From assembly GCF_009900745.1 (NCBI RefSeq), contig NZ_WXVU01000003.1, positions 62,001-126,000 on the forward strand: DNA of 64,000 nt. Reading direction: 5' to 3'. The notes beneath the pieces were generated by a model. That model did not search any database. It was not told where the DNA came from and saw nothing but the letters and a program-made list of their open reading frames with translations. This document shows positions 29,466-38,833 of the stretch, one piece after another. Source of the stretch: Chryseobacterium sp. c4a. Its GTDB lineage: Bacteria; Bacteroidota; Bacteroidia; Flavobacteriales; Weeksellaceae. Each line of letters starts with the position of its first letter. The stretch's first letter is position 1. The position numbers were made by a program, and so were the translations under genes.

Positions 29466-30134
29466 ATGATTATTGGAAACGGTATTATAGCAAATGCTGT
29501 AAAATCTTATGACAGACAAGATATAGTTTTTTTTGCTTCAGGAGTATCCAATTCTCTGGAGATACGAGCATCAGAATTTGAAAGAGAATTTTCTCTTTTA
29601 AAAACGATCTATGGAGATAACAGAGAAAAGAAGCTGATCTATTTTTCTACCCTCAGCATCCATGACCAATCAAAGCAAAATAGCCCCTATGTCATCCATA
29701 AAAAAGAAATTGAAAATTACATAGAAAATAATGTTGACCATTACCTCATTCTGAGAATAGGCAATATTGTAGGAAAAGGGGGAAATCCCAACACTCTTTT
29801 CAACTTTCTTAAAACCCAGATTGACAACAACAATCAATTTACCCTACATCTTAAAGCCAGAAGACTTCTTTTAGACATTGAAGACATCTCGAGATTTGTA
29901 GAATCACACGGTTTACATGCTCACAACAAAACCATCAATTTCTCCTTTCCTTATTATTATGATCTAAAGGAAATCATCAGTACTATTGAAAAGGAAACCG
30001 ATAAAAAAGGGCTTTATACCGAAACTCATGAAGGTGATTTCTATAAAGTGGATTTTGATGAAGATATCATCGCTTTTTTCTCTGGAAAAACACCAGAGAG
30101 CTATTTAGAAACATTAACCAGAAAGTATATTTAA
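29466..30134 (+). CDS. Short NAD(P)-dependent epimerase/dehydratase-like protein
   Basis: 222 residues with an extended-SDR flavour but a shortened N-terminal Rossmann region. It begins at once with IIGNGIIANAV (a GxGxxA dinucleotide loop at about 4-9). STLSIHD (61-67) supplies the Ser, and Tyr75-Lys79 in YVIHK completes the usual catalytic pair. ILRIGNIVGKGG resembles the 'R.xN.yGpg' region of sugar epimerases. An in-frame stop lies directly before the start, so no longer N-terminus is possible. Its substrate is unknown. It may be a nucleotide-sugar reductase or epimerase for this glycan. Confidence 0.7.
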   Translation: MIIGNGIIANAVKSYDRQDIVFFASGVSNSLEIRASEFEREFSLLKTIYGDNREKKLIYFSTLSIHDQSKQNSPYVIHKKEIENYIENNVDHYLILRIGNIVGKGGNPNTLFNFLKTQIDNNNQFTLHLKARRLLLDIEDISRFVESHGLHAHNKTINFSFPYYYDLKEIISTIEKETDKKGLYTETHEGDFYKVDFDEDIIAFFSGKTPESYLETLTRKYI

Positions 30135-30135
30135 G

Positions 30136-31077
30136 ATGGCTAATTTTTATGTAATTATTGTTACTTACAATGCCATGAAATGGGCAGAAAGATGTTTTAC
30201 AAGTTTACGAAAGTCCAACATTCCCGTAAAGACAATCGTTATTGATAACGGTTCTACGGACGGCACTCAAGAGTATATTAAAATAAACTTTCCTGAAGTT
30301 GATTTTATTCAGTCTTCGGAAAATTTAGGTTTTGGTAAAGCCAATAATATTGGTATTGAAAAAGCGTATAAAGAAGGAGCCGACTTTTTTTATTTGATGA
30401 ATCAGGATGCATGGATTTTCCCGGACAGTATGGAACAATTACTGGAAGTATACAACAGCCATCCCAACAAAGAACAACTTGGCATACTAAGTCCGATGCA
30501 TTTAGACGGAAGTGAAAAAAAATTAGATTCCCATTTTGAAAATTATCTGGGAAAATATGCCAAAACAAACCGCTTAATTTCTGACCTGTTTTTAAAACAG
30601 CTAAATAAATGGTACGAAATAGATTTTGTAAACGCTGCACATTGGTTATTGCCTAAGTCTACCATTGAAACCGTTGGTGGGTTCAATCCGTTTTATTTCC
30701 ATTATGGTGAAGACTACGACTATTTAAATCGTGTTGTGTATAATAAAAAGAAAGTCATACTTTGTCTGGATAGCCTTGTAGTTCATGATACTAAACAACA
30801 TAAAGTTTTTCAAAGTCCCGAAGCCGCTTATAAAGAAAAATGGCTTTCATTGAGGTTACAAAAACAAACCGAATTTATGAATCCTGCATTTGATTTTGAT
30901 CCAGTAAAAATAAAAAAGCAGTTATTATGGGATTTTTATAAATTCGCATTAAAAGGTTATACAAAAGAACGTATTGAGCAACGTGAAATGAATAAGTATT
31001 TTTTACCTCGCTTACAGGAAATTCATGAGCATCGTCAAAAAATCATCAACTCTTCACACCCATTTTTAAATATCTAA
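30136..31077 (+). CDS. Family 2 glycosyltransferase (rhamnosyltransferase-like)
   Basis: 313-residue GT-A protein with IIVTYNAMKWAERCF at the N-terminus, DNGSTDGTQEYI, LGFGKANNIGIE and MNQDAWIFP (about 92-100), the DxD-equivalent of WbbL-type transferases. HYGEDYDY marks the catalytic segment. It is a close paralogue of the gene at 34279-35202 over most of its length. The two flank three other transferase genes, suggesting duplication within the locus. Confidence 0.9.
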   Translation: MANFYVIIVTYNAMKWAERCFTSLRKSNIPVKTIVIDNGSTDGTQEYIKINFPEVDFIQSSENLGFGKANNIGIEKAYKEGADFFYLMNQDAWIFPDSMEQLLEVYNSHPNKEQLGILSPMHLDGSEKKLDSHFENYLGKYAKTNRLISDLFLKQLNKWYEIDFVNAAHWLLPKSTIETVGGFNPFYFHYGEDYDYLNRVVYNKKKVILCLDSLVVHDTKQHKVFQSPEAAYKEKWLSLRLQKQTEFMNPAFDFDPVKIKKQLLWDFYKFALKGYTKERIEQREMNKYFLPRLQEIHEHRQKIINSSHPFLNI

Positions 31078-31087
31078 AAATTTCTAA

Positions 31088-32242
31088 ATGAGTAAAAAAA
31101 TTCTTTTTGTTTGTTATGGAGATTCAAACTCTCCAAAAGCCTGGTCTAATGTGCCGTTCCTTTTTTCTGAAAATTTAAAAATGCAGGGATATGAACTCCT
31201 GCGTGTAGATTTATCGCCCTCACCGAAATACGAAACATTATGGAATAAGTACCCGGGAAGAATTTTATCCCGATTCTTTCCGAATCATCAATATGAATTT
31301 ATTAAAACTCCTATTTCAAGGATATTAGCTTATAAAAAGATCAAAAAGGTTGTAAAAAATAATCCGGATCTTTATTTTGTTATCGTATTGAGTTTCGATT
31401 TTTATAATAAATTCAGTAATACTCCATCACTATTATTTCACGATTGGAGTTATGACATGGTCATCTTAGATCGCTTAAAAAGAAAACCCTACTTCTTTGA
31501 AAAATGGTTTATCAAATATCAGCATGAAGCGTTCAACAATTCCGAATTAGTCGTTTCACTTTTTAAAGATGCACAACAAATAATTTCTGAACGCCATGGT
31601 AAACAAGTACATCACCTCGGCAGTAATGTTGTTAATGATATCAACTTTAATAAACCTACTGTTCAAGAAATTTTAGAAAAGAAAAAAAAATCACAACAAC
31701 TGCTGCTTATTGGATCGATGAAATATTTATTAGGGGCGAGAAAGTTGGTAGAAGCAGTTAGAATTTTACAGAAAGATTTCCCCAATTTAACTTTAAATAT
31801 TATTAATATTCCTAAAGACAGATTGTTGCTACAAGATACAGATCGAAATATAGTTTGTTATGAATATTTGGATAAAGGAGATCCGGAACAGAATACCCAA
31901 TACTACGATCTTATTACTAATGCAAAAATTTTGGTAAATCCATCCGAAATTTGGGCAGCATATTCCAGTACCATTGAATGTATGTTTTACTATACGCCTA
32001 TCATTATAAAACCTTATGAAGCCTTTGCTTTAGATTATGGGGAGAAAAATGATTTCGGTATTTATCTTCAAAATACTGAAGTCAGTGATATTGTAGATAG
32101 TATCCGAACAATTCTTATGATGAACGAAGAAGAGTATACAAAACTATGTGTAAGAGCCCATGAGCTGGTAAAAGATCAAACTTGGGAAAGCTATACAAAG
32201 AAAGTAATAGAACTGATGAATAATGTAGTACATAAAAATTAA
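31088..32242 (+). CDS. Putative GT-B glycosyltransferase (family 4-like)
   Basis: 384 residues with a two-lobed GT-B appearance. N-terminal lobe: KKILFVCYGDSNSPKAW. C-terminal lobe: QQLLLIGSMKYLLGARKLVEAV. The donor-binding region is NPSEIWAAYSSTIECMFY, where many GT4 enzymes have a Glu-rich loop. The canonical E-x7-E is degenerate, so the family is tentative. It lies 10 bases after the preceding GT2 and 4 bases before the next gene. Confidence 0.75.
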   Translation: MSKKILFVCYGDSNSPKAWSNVPFLFSENLKMQGYELLRVDLSPSPKYETLWNKYPGRILSRFFPNHQYEFIKTPISRILAYKKIKKVVKNNPDLYFVIVLSFDFYNKFSNTPSLLFHDWSYDMVILDRLKRKPYFFEKWFIKYQHEAFNNSELVVSLFKDAQQIISERHGKQVHHLGSNVVNDINFNKPTVQEILEKKKKSQQLLLIGSMKYLLGARKLVEAVRILQKDFPNLTLNIINIPKDRLLLQDTDRNIVCYEYLDKGDPEQNTQYYDLITNAKILVNPSEIWAAYSSTIECMFYYTPIIIKPYEAFALDYGEKNDFGIYLQNTEVSDIVDSIRTILMMNEEEYTKLCVRAHELVKDQTWESYTKKVIELMNNVVHKN

Positions 32243-32246
32243 TCCT

Positions 32247-33035
32247 TTGAAATCACTCCCTATCAGCATTTGCATTCTTTCCTGGAAAACAGGGAAAACA
32301 TTGAGAAACACATTGAAATCCTATCAGAAGTATGGTCTTCTAGATATAGTTGATGATGTTGTCATTCTTTTTCAGGAAGTAAGTGAATCTGACAAAAAAC
32401 TGGCAGATCAGTACAACATAAGATACATAGGTCTAAAAGATAATATCGGTATCGGAAAAGGGATGAAAACACTGGCAGAAAATGCTGTTTGTGAAAATAT
32501 TCTTTTTCTGGAGCATGACTTTGAGCTGATTGAAAATAAAGCAACCGTATTCTCCCGCCTTAAAAGTGGATTGGAAATGCTTGACAATGGCTTTGATGTA
32601 GTTCGCTACCGAAGCAGAAACACACCAGGTTATCCTCTTATTTCCATCAGACATAAAGGAAACGAGCTAGATTATTATGACGACTGGCATGAATGTACTT
32701 CCCCCCATCTCCTTGAATCTCTGCACTGGCTTGATCCTGCTGTAGAATTTCCGGACAAGATACAAAAGCAGGGAGAATATTTTATTACGACCTCACGTTG
32801 GGCCAACTGGACTAATAATCCTTACCTTGTCGGAAAAAGCTTTTTGCTGGAAACAGTGATTCCTTTTTCAGGAGAAACAGCATCCTTGGAAAGAAATATT
32901 GCTGCCTGGTGGGTAAAACAAAGCTTCAAAATAGCACAGGGAGAAGGTCTTTTTAAGCATAATGATCTTACCAAATATCCGAAGAAAACCATTATTCAGA
33001 AGATCATAGGGAGATTGAAAAACATATTTAAATAA
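32247..33035 (+). CDS. Putative GT-A glycosyltransferase with TTG start
   Basis: 262 residues opening with ISICILSWKTGKTLRNTL, like a GT2 enzyme. The usual DxD is replaced by LFLEHDFELIE at about residues 90-100. The tail is basic (KKTIIQKIIGRLKN). The frame starts with TTG 4 bases after the upstream stop; no ATG occurs before the conserved first strand, so TTG is accepted. Function beyond glycosyl transfer is not predictable. Confidence 0.7.
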   Translation: MKSLPISICILSWKTGKTLRNTLKSYQKYGLLDIVDDVVILFQEVSESDKKLADQYNIRYIGLKDNIGIGKGMKTLAENAVCENILFLEHDFELIENKATVFSRLKSGLEMLDNGFDVVRYRSRNTPGYPLISIRHKGNELDYYDDWHECTSPHLLESLHWLDPAVEFPDKIQKQGEYFITTSRWANWTNNPYLVGKSFLLETVIPFSGETASLERNIAAWWVKQSFKIAQGEGLFKHNDLTKYPKKTIIQKIIGRLKNIFK

Positions 33036-33045
33036 CACAAGCAAG

Positions 33046-34008
33046 ATGAAAATTCTTTTCCATGAGGATGAGCTCAATTATAGAGGGACTTCCATAGCAG
33101 TATATGATTACGCAGATTTTAATGAAAAATATCTGGGGAATGAGTCTATCATTGTATACAATAAAAATGCAAAGACCAATCATCCGCTGGGTGTTGAAAA
33201 ATTTGAAAAAAGGTTCCGTGTACACGGCTACTCAGACTTCAGCGAAATAGATCAACTGATCCGTGAGCAGAATGTAGACCTTTTTTATGCTATTAAAAAC
33301 GGCAATATAGACGGTATAGATACTAAGGAATGTAAATCTGTCATCCATAGTGTTTTCAAGCATTTTGAACCTCATGGTGATGTTTATGCCTATGTCTCTG
33401 AATGGCTAAGCCAAGAAATGACAGGCTCAAAATATCCTTATGTACCTCACATGGTTAATTTTGACTCTCAAACTCATGAAGATCTAAGAGCAGAACTTAA
33501 TATCCCCAAGCATGCAAAAGTATTCGGATATTATGGTGGGCATATCAGCTTTAATATTCTTTTTGCCCAAAAGACCATTGAAAAGATTGCATCAAAATAC
33601 AAGGATGTCTATTTCATTTTTATGGGCGTAGATTCATTCATCAAAAAGAAGTGGTGGAAATCTGTTCCTTCAAACATTATATTTCTTCCACCAAGTTCGG
33701 ATATTATCATGAAGCAGAAATTCATCAATACCTGTAATGCATTACTTCATGCCCGCGAAAGAGGAGAAACTTTTGGAATTACAGTAGCTGAATTTGCGAT
33801 CATGGGAAAACCTGTAATTGCTTTTGCGAACCCACCAGAAAAAGCTCATATTACTCATTTACAGGATCAGGCTTATTATTACAACGATAGTAAAGAACTA
33901 CAGGATATTATTCTGGATGCAGACCTCAGCTTATCCGCAAAAGAGCTTTATGAAAAGTTCCTTCCTCATCCGGTGATGGATACTTTTAAAAAAGTATTTA
34001 TTGATTAA
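33046..34008 (+). CDS. Family 4-like glycosyltransferase
   Basis: 320-residue GT-B protein. The N-terminal lobe starts MKILFHEDELNYRGTSIAVYDYA. The C-terminal lobe shows KVFGYYGGHISFN (donor phosphate region), LPPSSDIIMKQKFINTCNALLHARERGETFGITVAEFAIMGKPVIAF; within this, E-x-FGITVAE matches the GT4 E-x7-E donor motif. Ten bases after the previous gene; a 270-base gap follows. Confidence 0.85.
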   Translation: MKILFHEDELNYRGTSIAVYDYADFNEKYLGNESIIVYNKNAKTNHPLGVEKFEKRFRVHGYSDFSEIDQLIREQNVDLFYAIKNGNIDGIDTKECKSVIHSVFKHFEPHGDVYAYVSEWLSQEMTGSKYPYVPHMVNFDSQTHEDLRAELNIPKHAKVFGYYGGHISFNILFAQKTIEKIASKYKDVYFIFMGVDSFIKKKWWKSVPSNIIFLPPSSDIIMKQKFINTCNALLHARERGETFGITVAEFAIMGKPVIAFANPPEKAHITHLQDQAYYYNDSKELQDIILDADLSLSAKELYEKFLPHPVMDTFKKVFID

Positions 34009-34278
34009 TTACCAAGATGAAGAATTCAAGCTAAAAATACTTTTGGGAAACTTATTGATACCCTCCAATGAACTTACATTTGAATATATTGTATTTGGAT
34101 TTATCTTTTACTATATACAGCAGCTTTTTATCTGTTCATTAAACTCTTTTGGAATGTTAACTTTTCCCACAGTTTGACAAGTTTCTTAAACAAATCTACT
34201 ATTTTTTGTATTTTAGAATCACGAATTTGCTGTAAAATATGGACGCTTCATCAGTCCTCAAATAATATTAAAATAAAA

Positions 34279-35202
34279 ATGCCTGAGATTCACATCATCA
34301 TTGTTACTTATAATGCCATGAAATGGGCAGAAAGATGCTTTAGCAGTCTAAGAAAATCATCTGTCCCTGTAAAGTGCTTTGTAATAGACAACGGATCTAC
34401 GGACGGAACTCAGGAATATATAAAAACTCATTTCCCTGAAGTGGATTTCACCCAATCTGAATCTAATCTTGGATTCGGAAAAGCCAATAATATAGGGATT
34501 GAAAAAGCTTATAAAGATGGGGCAAAATTCTTCTACCTGATGAATCAGGATGCATGGCTTTACGAGAATAGTATGGAAACAATGCTGGAAGTATACAACA
34601 GCCACCCCAACAAAGACGAAATTGGTATCATAAGCCCTATTCATATTGATGGTTCTGAAAAATATCTTGATATTTTCCTGGATCAGTATATTGCTAAGAA
34701 TTACGAAAAAACCAGGTTGATCTCTGATCTGTATTTTCAGTCTTTAAAACCTTATTACGAAATTCACTTTGTAAATGCAGCTCACTGGCTATTGCCAAAG
34801 AAAACGATAGAAACAATAGGAGGTTTCAATCCTTACTTTTTTCATTATGGAGAAGATGATGAATACGTAAACAGAGTTCATTTCCATCAAAAGAAAGTCT
34901 TGTTGGTTCCTGGCAGTAAAGTAGTTCATGATGGTGTACAGCTCCTGCACAAAATAGATTTCACCAAATACGAAGATGTTCGTATCGAGATCAATACATT
35001 GAACCCTAGCCTTCCCAACGGTTTGAACCAGGAGAAAAAAGCATTAAAACAAAGTATGTTTAAAAACCTGCTCACAGGAAATATCAGCAAGTACAAAGAA
35101 TTATCTCTGAAGTATAAAAAAATAGCGAGAGATAGTGAAAAGATAAGCAGCTTACGAAAGCAATTGACCCAACCAGGATCTAGTTTTCTGAATCTATCGT
35201 AA
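34279..35202 (+). CDS. Family 2 glycosyltransferase, paralogue of the gene at 30136
   Basis: 307-residue GT-A enzyme. The open frame extends to 34174, but that N-terminal extension is low-complexity and absent from its close paralogue. The ATG at 34279 gives the same start layout (three residues, then IIIVTYNAMKWAERCF) and is chosen. DNGSTDGTQEYI, MNQDAWLYEN and HYGEDDEYVNRV are shared with the paralogue. The C-terminus diverges (Lys-rich, ending SSFLNLS), implying a different acceptor. Confidence 0.9.
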   Translation: MPEIHIIIVTYNAMKWAERCFSSLRKSSVPVKCFVIDNGSTDGTQEYIKTHFPEVDFTQSESNLGFGKANNIGIEKAYKDGAKFFYLMNQDAWLYENSMETMLEVYNSHPNKDEIGIISPIHIDGSEKYLDIFLDQYIAKNYEKTRLISDLYFQSLKPYYEIHFVNAAHWLLPKKTIETIGGFNPYFFHYGEDDEYVNRVHFHQKKVLLVPGSKVVHDGVQLLHKIDFTKYEDVRIEINTLNPSLPNGLNQEKKALKQSMFKNLLTGNISKYKELSLKYKKIARDSEKISSLRKQLTQPGSSFLNLS

Positions 35203-35248
35203 ATTAGCTGTACAAAAAGTGAAAATTAATGATGAAAAATAAAATATT

Positions 35249-37045
35249 ATGTGTGGAATAGCGGGAATTATAAGCAGTAATGCCAGAAATTACCAGGAAG
35301 AAATCCGAAAGATGACAGATTCCCTGATTCATCGTGGCCCGGATTCTTCTCACTATGAATTTTATGACAATGCCGCACTAGGCCACCGCCGACTTTCCAT
35401 TATAGACCTTTCTGACAATGGAAAGCAGCCTATGTTTTCCAATACTCAAAATGAATGTATCGTTCTCAATGGCGAAATCTACGGCTACCAGGACATCAAA
35501 AAACAATATGCAGAATATCCTTATCATGGAGGTTCTGATACCGAAGTCATTCTTGCCATGTATCAGAGAAAACAGGAAAACCTCATTCATGATCTTCCCG
35601 GGATGTTTGCATTTGCTATTTGGGATGAACAAAAACAACAGCTTTTCTGTGCAAGAGACCGTTTTGGAGAAAAGCCTTTCTATTATGCCATTGGTAAAAA
35701 CAATGAGTTTATTTTTGCTTCAGAAATCAAAGCAATTTTAGCTTCGGGGCTTATTCAGCCTAAAGTAAGCTCTCAAGCACTCTCCCATTATCTTCAATAT
35801 GGTTATGTAAGTTCTCATCAGAGCATTTATAGCAACATTTATACACTTCCACCAGCCCATCAACTCGTTTGGAAAGATGGAAAATTTACCGTTTCACGCT
35901 ACTATAGCATTCCTGCAAAAGATAGCGTTATAAGTCTTTCTGATGCTAAGGAAGAATTTCTGTATCTATTGAAAAATGCTGTCAAGAAACAGCTTATCGC
36001 AGATGTAGAAGTAGGAAGTTTCCTGAGTGGAGGATTAGATTCTTCATCTGTGGTAGCTTTGGTGGATGAGTTTTTACCTCATCAGACTACGATCAGCTTC
36101 GGATATGATCACAAAGACAACGAACTGAAATATGCCAAAGAAATTGCCGATAAATACAAAACCAATCATATTGAGGTTCATGAGAAGAAATCTGATCTTG
36201 TCACCTCTCTTTTAAAAATATCTCCATTCTTTGATGAGCCTTTTGCAGATGCTTCTTTTATCCCTCATTATGAGATATGCAGAGCGGCAAGAAAGAACCT
36301 TACGGTTGTATTATCCGGAGATGTAGGAGATGAACTGTTTGGAGGCTACCATTTCTACACTGTTGAAAATAAATTAAAGAAACACTTCAGCTATAAGAAC
36401 ATCATTGCTCAGTTTGGATTAAAACTCTACCAGCAAATAAAGCCTACTTCATTCCTTACAAGGAAAAATATAGAGTTTTCATCCATTATGGATTTTCATT
36501 TGAATGATGTAAGAAATGCTTTTAATAAAAAAGAACGTGATCTACTTGGGGTTTCATCTGACTATCTGCAAACGTATAGTTTTACCCCTGATCCTGATTC
36601 CCTTAACGATATTATGAGAGTAGATCTGGAGAATTACGTCCCAGCTAATATGATGGTAAAATCCGACAGAATGGCAATGGCTAATTCTTTGGAAGTAAGA
36701 ACCCCATTTCTGGATCTGGACTTTGCGGAATTTTGTATCCAATTGCCGGATCAACTGAAACTTAATGATAGTAATGATAAAATTATCCTTCGTGAGGCCA
36801 TGGGCTCTTACTGGACGGAAACCATCAGAAAACGTCATAAACAAGGATTTGGTCTTGGGGTAAAAAGCTGGTTTGCGGAAGAAAAACTGATGAATTTTTC
36901 AAATGATCTGTTAAAAGACCCTAATCATAAGGTATTTAATTTTATTGATTTCAAAGCAGCTCAGAGTTTCCTTGACAAGGATGAGAGACATTGGAATCTT
37001 TTACAACTTGCTTTATGGGCAGATAATAACAAATCATATTTATAA
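35249..37045 (+). CDS. asnB: Asparagine synthase (glutamine-hydrolysing) family amidotransferase
   Basis: 598 residues with an N-terminal class II glutaminase domain (Cys2 in MCGIAGIIS, HRGPDSS at 28-34, NGEIYG at 74-79) and a C-terminal ATP-pyrophosphatase domain with SGGLDSS (260-266). The full length and intact motifs indicate an active enzyme. In polysaccharide loci such proteins often amidate the carboxyl group of a uronic acid rather than aspartate. With ugd in the same locus this is the likelier role (inference). A general asparagine synthetase remains possible. Confidence 0.9.
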   Translation: MCGIAGIISSNARNYQEEIRKMTDSLIHRGPDSSHYEFYDNAALGHRRLSIIDLSDNGKQPMFSNTQNECIVLNGEIYGYQDIKKQYAEYPYHGGSDTEVILAMYQRKQENLIHDLPGMFAFAIWDEQKQQLFCARDRFGEKPFYYAIGKNNEFIFASEIKAILASGLIQPKVSSQALSHYLQYGYVSSHQSIYSNIYTLPPAHQLVWKDGKFTVSRYYSIPAKDSVISLSDAKEEFLYLLKNAVKKQLIADVEVGSFLSGGLDSSSVVALVDEFLPHQTTISFGYDHKDNELKYAKEIADKYKTNHIEVHEKKSDLVTSLLKISPFFDEPFADASFIPHYEICRAARKNLTVVLSGDVGDELFGGYHFYTVENKLKKHFSYKNIIAQFGLKLYQQIKPTSFLTRKNIEFSSIMDFHLNDVRNAFNKKERDLLGVSSDYLQTYSFTPDPDSLNDIMRVDLENYVPANMMVKSDRMAMANSLEVRTPFLDLDFAEFCIQLPDQLKLNDSNDKIILREAMGSYWTETIRKRHKQGFGLGVKSWFAEEKLMNFSNDLLKDPNHKVFNFIDFKAAQSFLDKDERHWNLLQLALWADNNKSYL

Positions 37046-37073
37046 TTTTTAAACACAAAGCAAAAAAAATCAT

Positions 37074-37892
37074 ATGCCTAACTACCTACGATCCCTTCAT
37101 AGCATTTTATTTAAAGAAACACCTATCAGCTTTATCAAAAGAAAATTGAACATTTCTTATCTTGATAACCGTAAGCTTTTTACCATTCATTATAATAATA
37201 GAAAAACCAGGATTTATCTTAATAAAAAGTTTGGTTTTGTTGATCTCTATATTTTTGAAAATGGCATCTATGAGAAGTATATTATTGATGATATAAGATC
37301 TGTTCTTACCAAAGACAAAGTATTGTTGGACATAGGAGCCAATATCGGGCAGCACAGTTTGCTGTTAGCTCCATACTGTAAACAGGTATATTCATTTGAA
37401 CCTATTCCTGATGTCTATCACGAGTTTAACGAAAGTATTAAAAAAAATAATTATACCAACATTAAGCTCTTCAATACAGCTATTGGAGGTTCCTCTGAAG
37501 TAAAGTCATTTAACTATGTTGCAGGGCATGCAGGAATGAGCTCATTTATTGAAAGCAAGAATCCCGGAAAAAAATTGATCAATGTTCAGATAGAACCTCT
37601 TAAAAAAATGATATCTGATGCTAAGTTTGATGTTGTGAAAATGGATGTTGAGGGATACGAAGCTGTTGTCATTCTTGAAAACAAGGATATCTTCCTGAAA
37701 AACAGGCCTATTTTATTTATGGAATTTTGTCCGGCTGCTATCGATGAACAGGGAGAGCATACTTCTAAGGATTTGCTCCAGTTCTTTTTTGATAATCATT
37801 TTAAAGTATACAGCAGAGTACACAAAAAAGATTTCTTTACTATCGAGCAGGAACTGTTCGTTAATGATAACTTAATTATTACTCCCCTTTAG
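37074..37892 (+). CDS. FkbM-family methyltransferase
   Basis: 272-residue SAM-dependent methyltransferase. SAM-binding motif I is LDIGANIGQHS (85-95), followed by VYSFEP (105-110), FNTAIGG and VVKMDVEGYEA, all typical of the FkbM family that O-methylates sugars and other small hydroxyl groups. It lies 28 bases after asnB and 4 bases before the tandem glycosyltransferase array. It may decorate or cap the glycan; the cap idea links with the Wzt C-terminal domain (inference). Confidence 0.92.
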   Translation: MPNYLRSLHSILFKETPISFIKRKLNISYLDNRKLFTIHYNNRKTRIYLNKKFGFVDLYIFENGIYEKYIIDDIRSVLTKDKVLLDIGANIGQHSLLLAPYCKQVYSFEPIPDVYHEFNESIKKNNYTNIKLFNTAIGGSSEVKSFNYVAGHAGMSSFIESKNPGKKLINVQIEPLKKMISDAKFDVVKMDVEGYEAVVILENKDIFLKNRPILFMEFCPAAIDEQGEHTSKDLLQFFFDNHFKVYSRVHKKDFFTIEQELFVNDNLIITPL

Positions 37893-37896
37893 GTTC

Positions 37897-38832
37897 ATGA
37901 AGATCTCCGTAATTATTCCCGTATACAATGCCGAAAAATATATTTTAAAAGCTGTAGAATCTGCTTTACAATTTGATGAAGTTTGTGAAATAATTTTAGT
38001 AGAAGATCAATCCCCGGATAATGCTCTTCAAATATGCAGTGAACTGGCTCAAAAATACAGTAGGGTAAAACTTTTCCAACATCCGGATAAAGGAAACCAT
38101 GGTGCAGGTGCATCAAGGAACTTAGGTATAGAAAAAGCTACAGGTAATTTTATTGCATTTCTGGATGCTGACGATCACTATTTACCCAATAGATTCGATG
38201 CTGAAAAAGAACTTTTCAAAGATCCTAAAGTAGATGGAGTATTCAATGCTATTGGTACAGAATATTTAACAGAAAAAGGGAAAGAAGAATTTCAGTCTAA
38301 ATTTAAAGAAGTATCCCTGAGTACAGTAAATTATCCTGCAGAAGGAGAAGAAGTATTCAAAGGACTTTTAAGTCTTTCAACTAAAACCTTCGGTACGTCT
38401 TTCCATCTCAATTCACTTACTATTAGAAAGGCTTCTCTGGAGTATCATCATATACGATTCAATAAGGATCTTCGTGTACATCAGGATTCAGATTTCATTA
38501 TCAAACTCGCCTATCATTGTTATTTAAAAACAGGAAACATTACAGAAGCTGTTGCTATGAGAGGTATTCATGATAATAACAGGATTACTAAAATTGTAAA
38601 ATATTCTCCGCAATATAATCAGAGGCAGTTTCTTTTATGGCAATCTCTCAATCAATGGGCGATTTCCAATCAGATTCCCTCAGAACCCAGAAAAAGAATT
38701 TATTTATTGTATAAATCATTTGACCTGTCCTTAAAGAAAGGCTTTTTCAAGCACTTTAATATTATAGGAGAAGTTCTTAAAAACCCTGAAATACTAAAAA
38801 CCCAATACCGTTTCACTTACTACAATAGATAA
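37897..38832 (+). CDS. Family 2 glycosyltransferase, tandem copy A1
   Basis: 311-residue GT-A enzyme: ISVIIPVYNAEKYILKAVES, EDQSPDNALQ, GNHGAGASRNLGIEKA, and the DxD-type LDADDHYLPNRF (about 90-101). A His-rich acceptor segment (HQDSDFIIKLAYH) follows. It is most similar to the next gene (A2), sharing NAIGTEYLTEKGKEEFQS. The start is an ATG 4 bases after the FkbM gene. First of four tandem paralogues. Confidence 0.93.
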   Translation: MKISVIIPVYNAEKYILKAVESALQFDEVCEIILVEDQSPDNALQICSELAQKYSRVKLFQHPDKGNHGAGASRNLGIEKATGNFIAFLDADDHYLPNRFDAEKELFKDPKVDGVFNAIGTEYLTEKGKEEFQSKFKEVSLSTVNYPAEGEEVFKGLLSLSTKTFGTSFHLNSLTIRKASLEYHHIRFNKDLRVHQDSDFIIKLAYHCYLKTGNITEAVAMRGIHDNNRITKIVKYSPQYNQRQFLLWQSLNQWAISNQIPSEPRKRIYLLYKSFDLSLKKGFFKHFNIIGEVLKNPEILKTQYRFTYYNR

Positions 38833-38833
38833 C

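Noticed and set aside
34174-34278. 35-codon N-terminal extension of the GT2 gene at 34279
   Set aside because: Absent from its close paralogue at 30136, which starts at the equivalent of 34279. The extension has no domain features.
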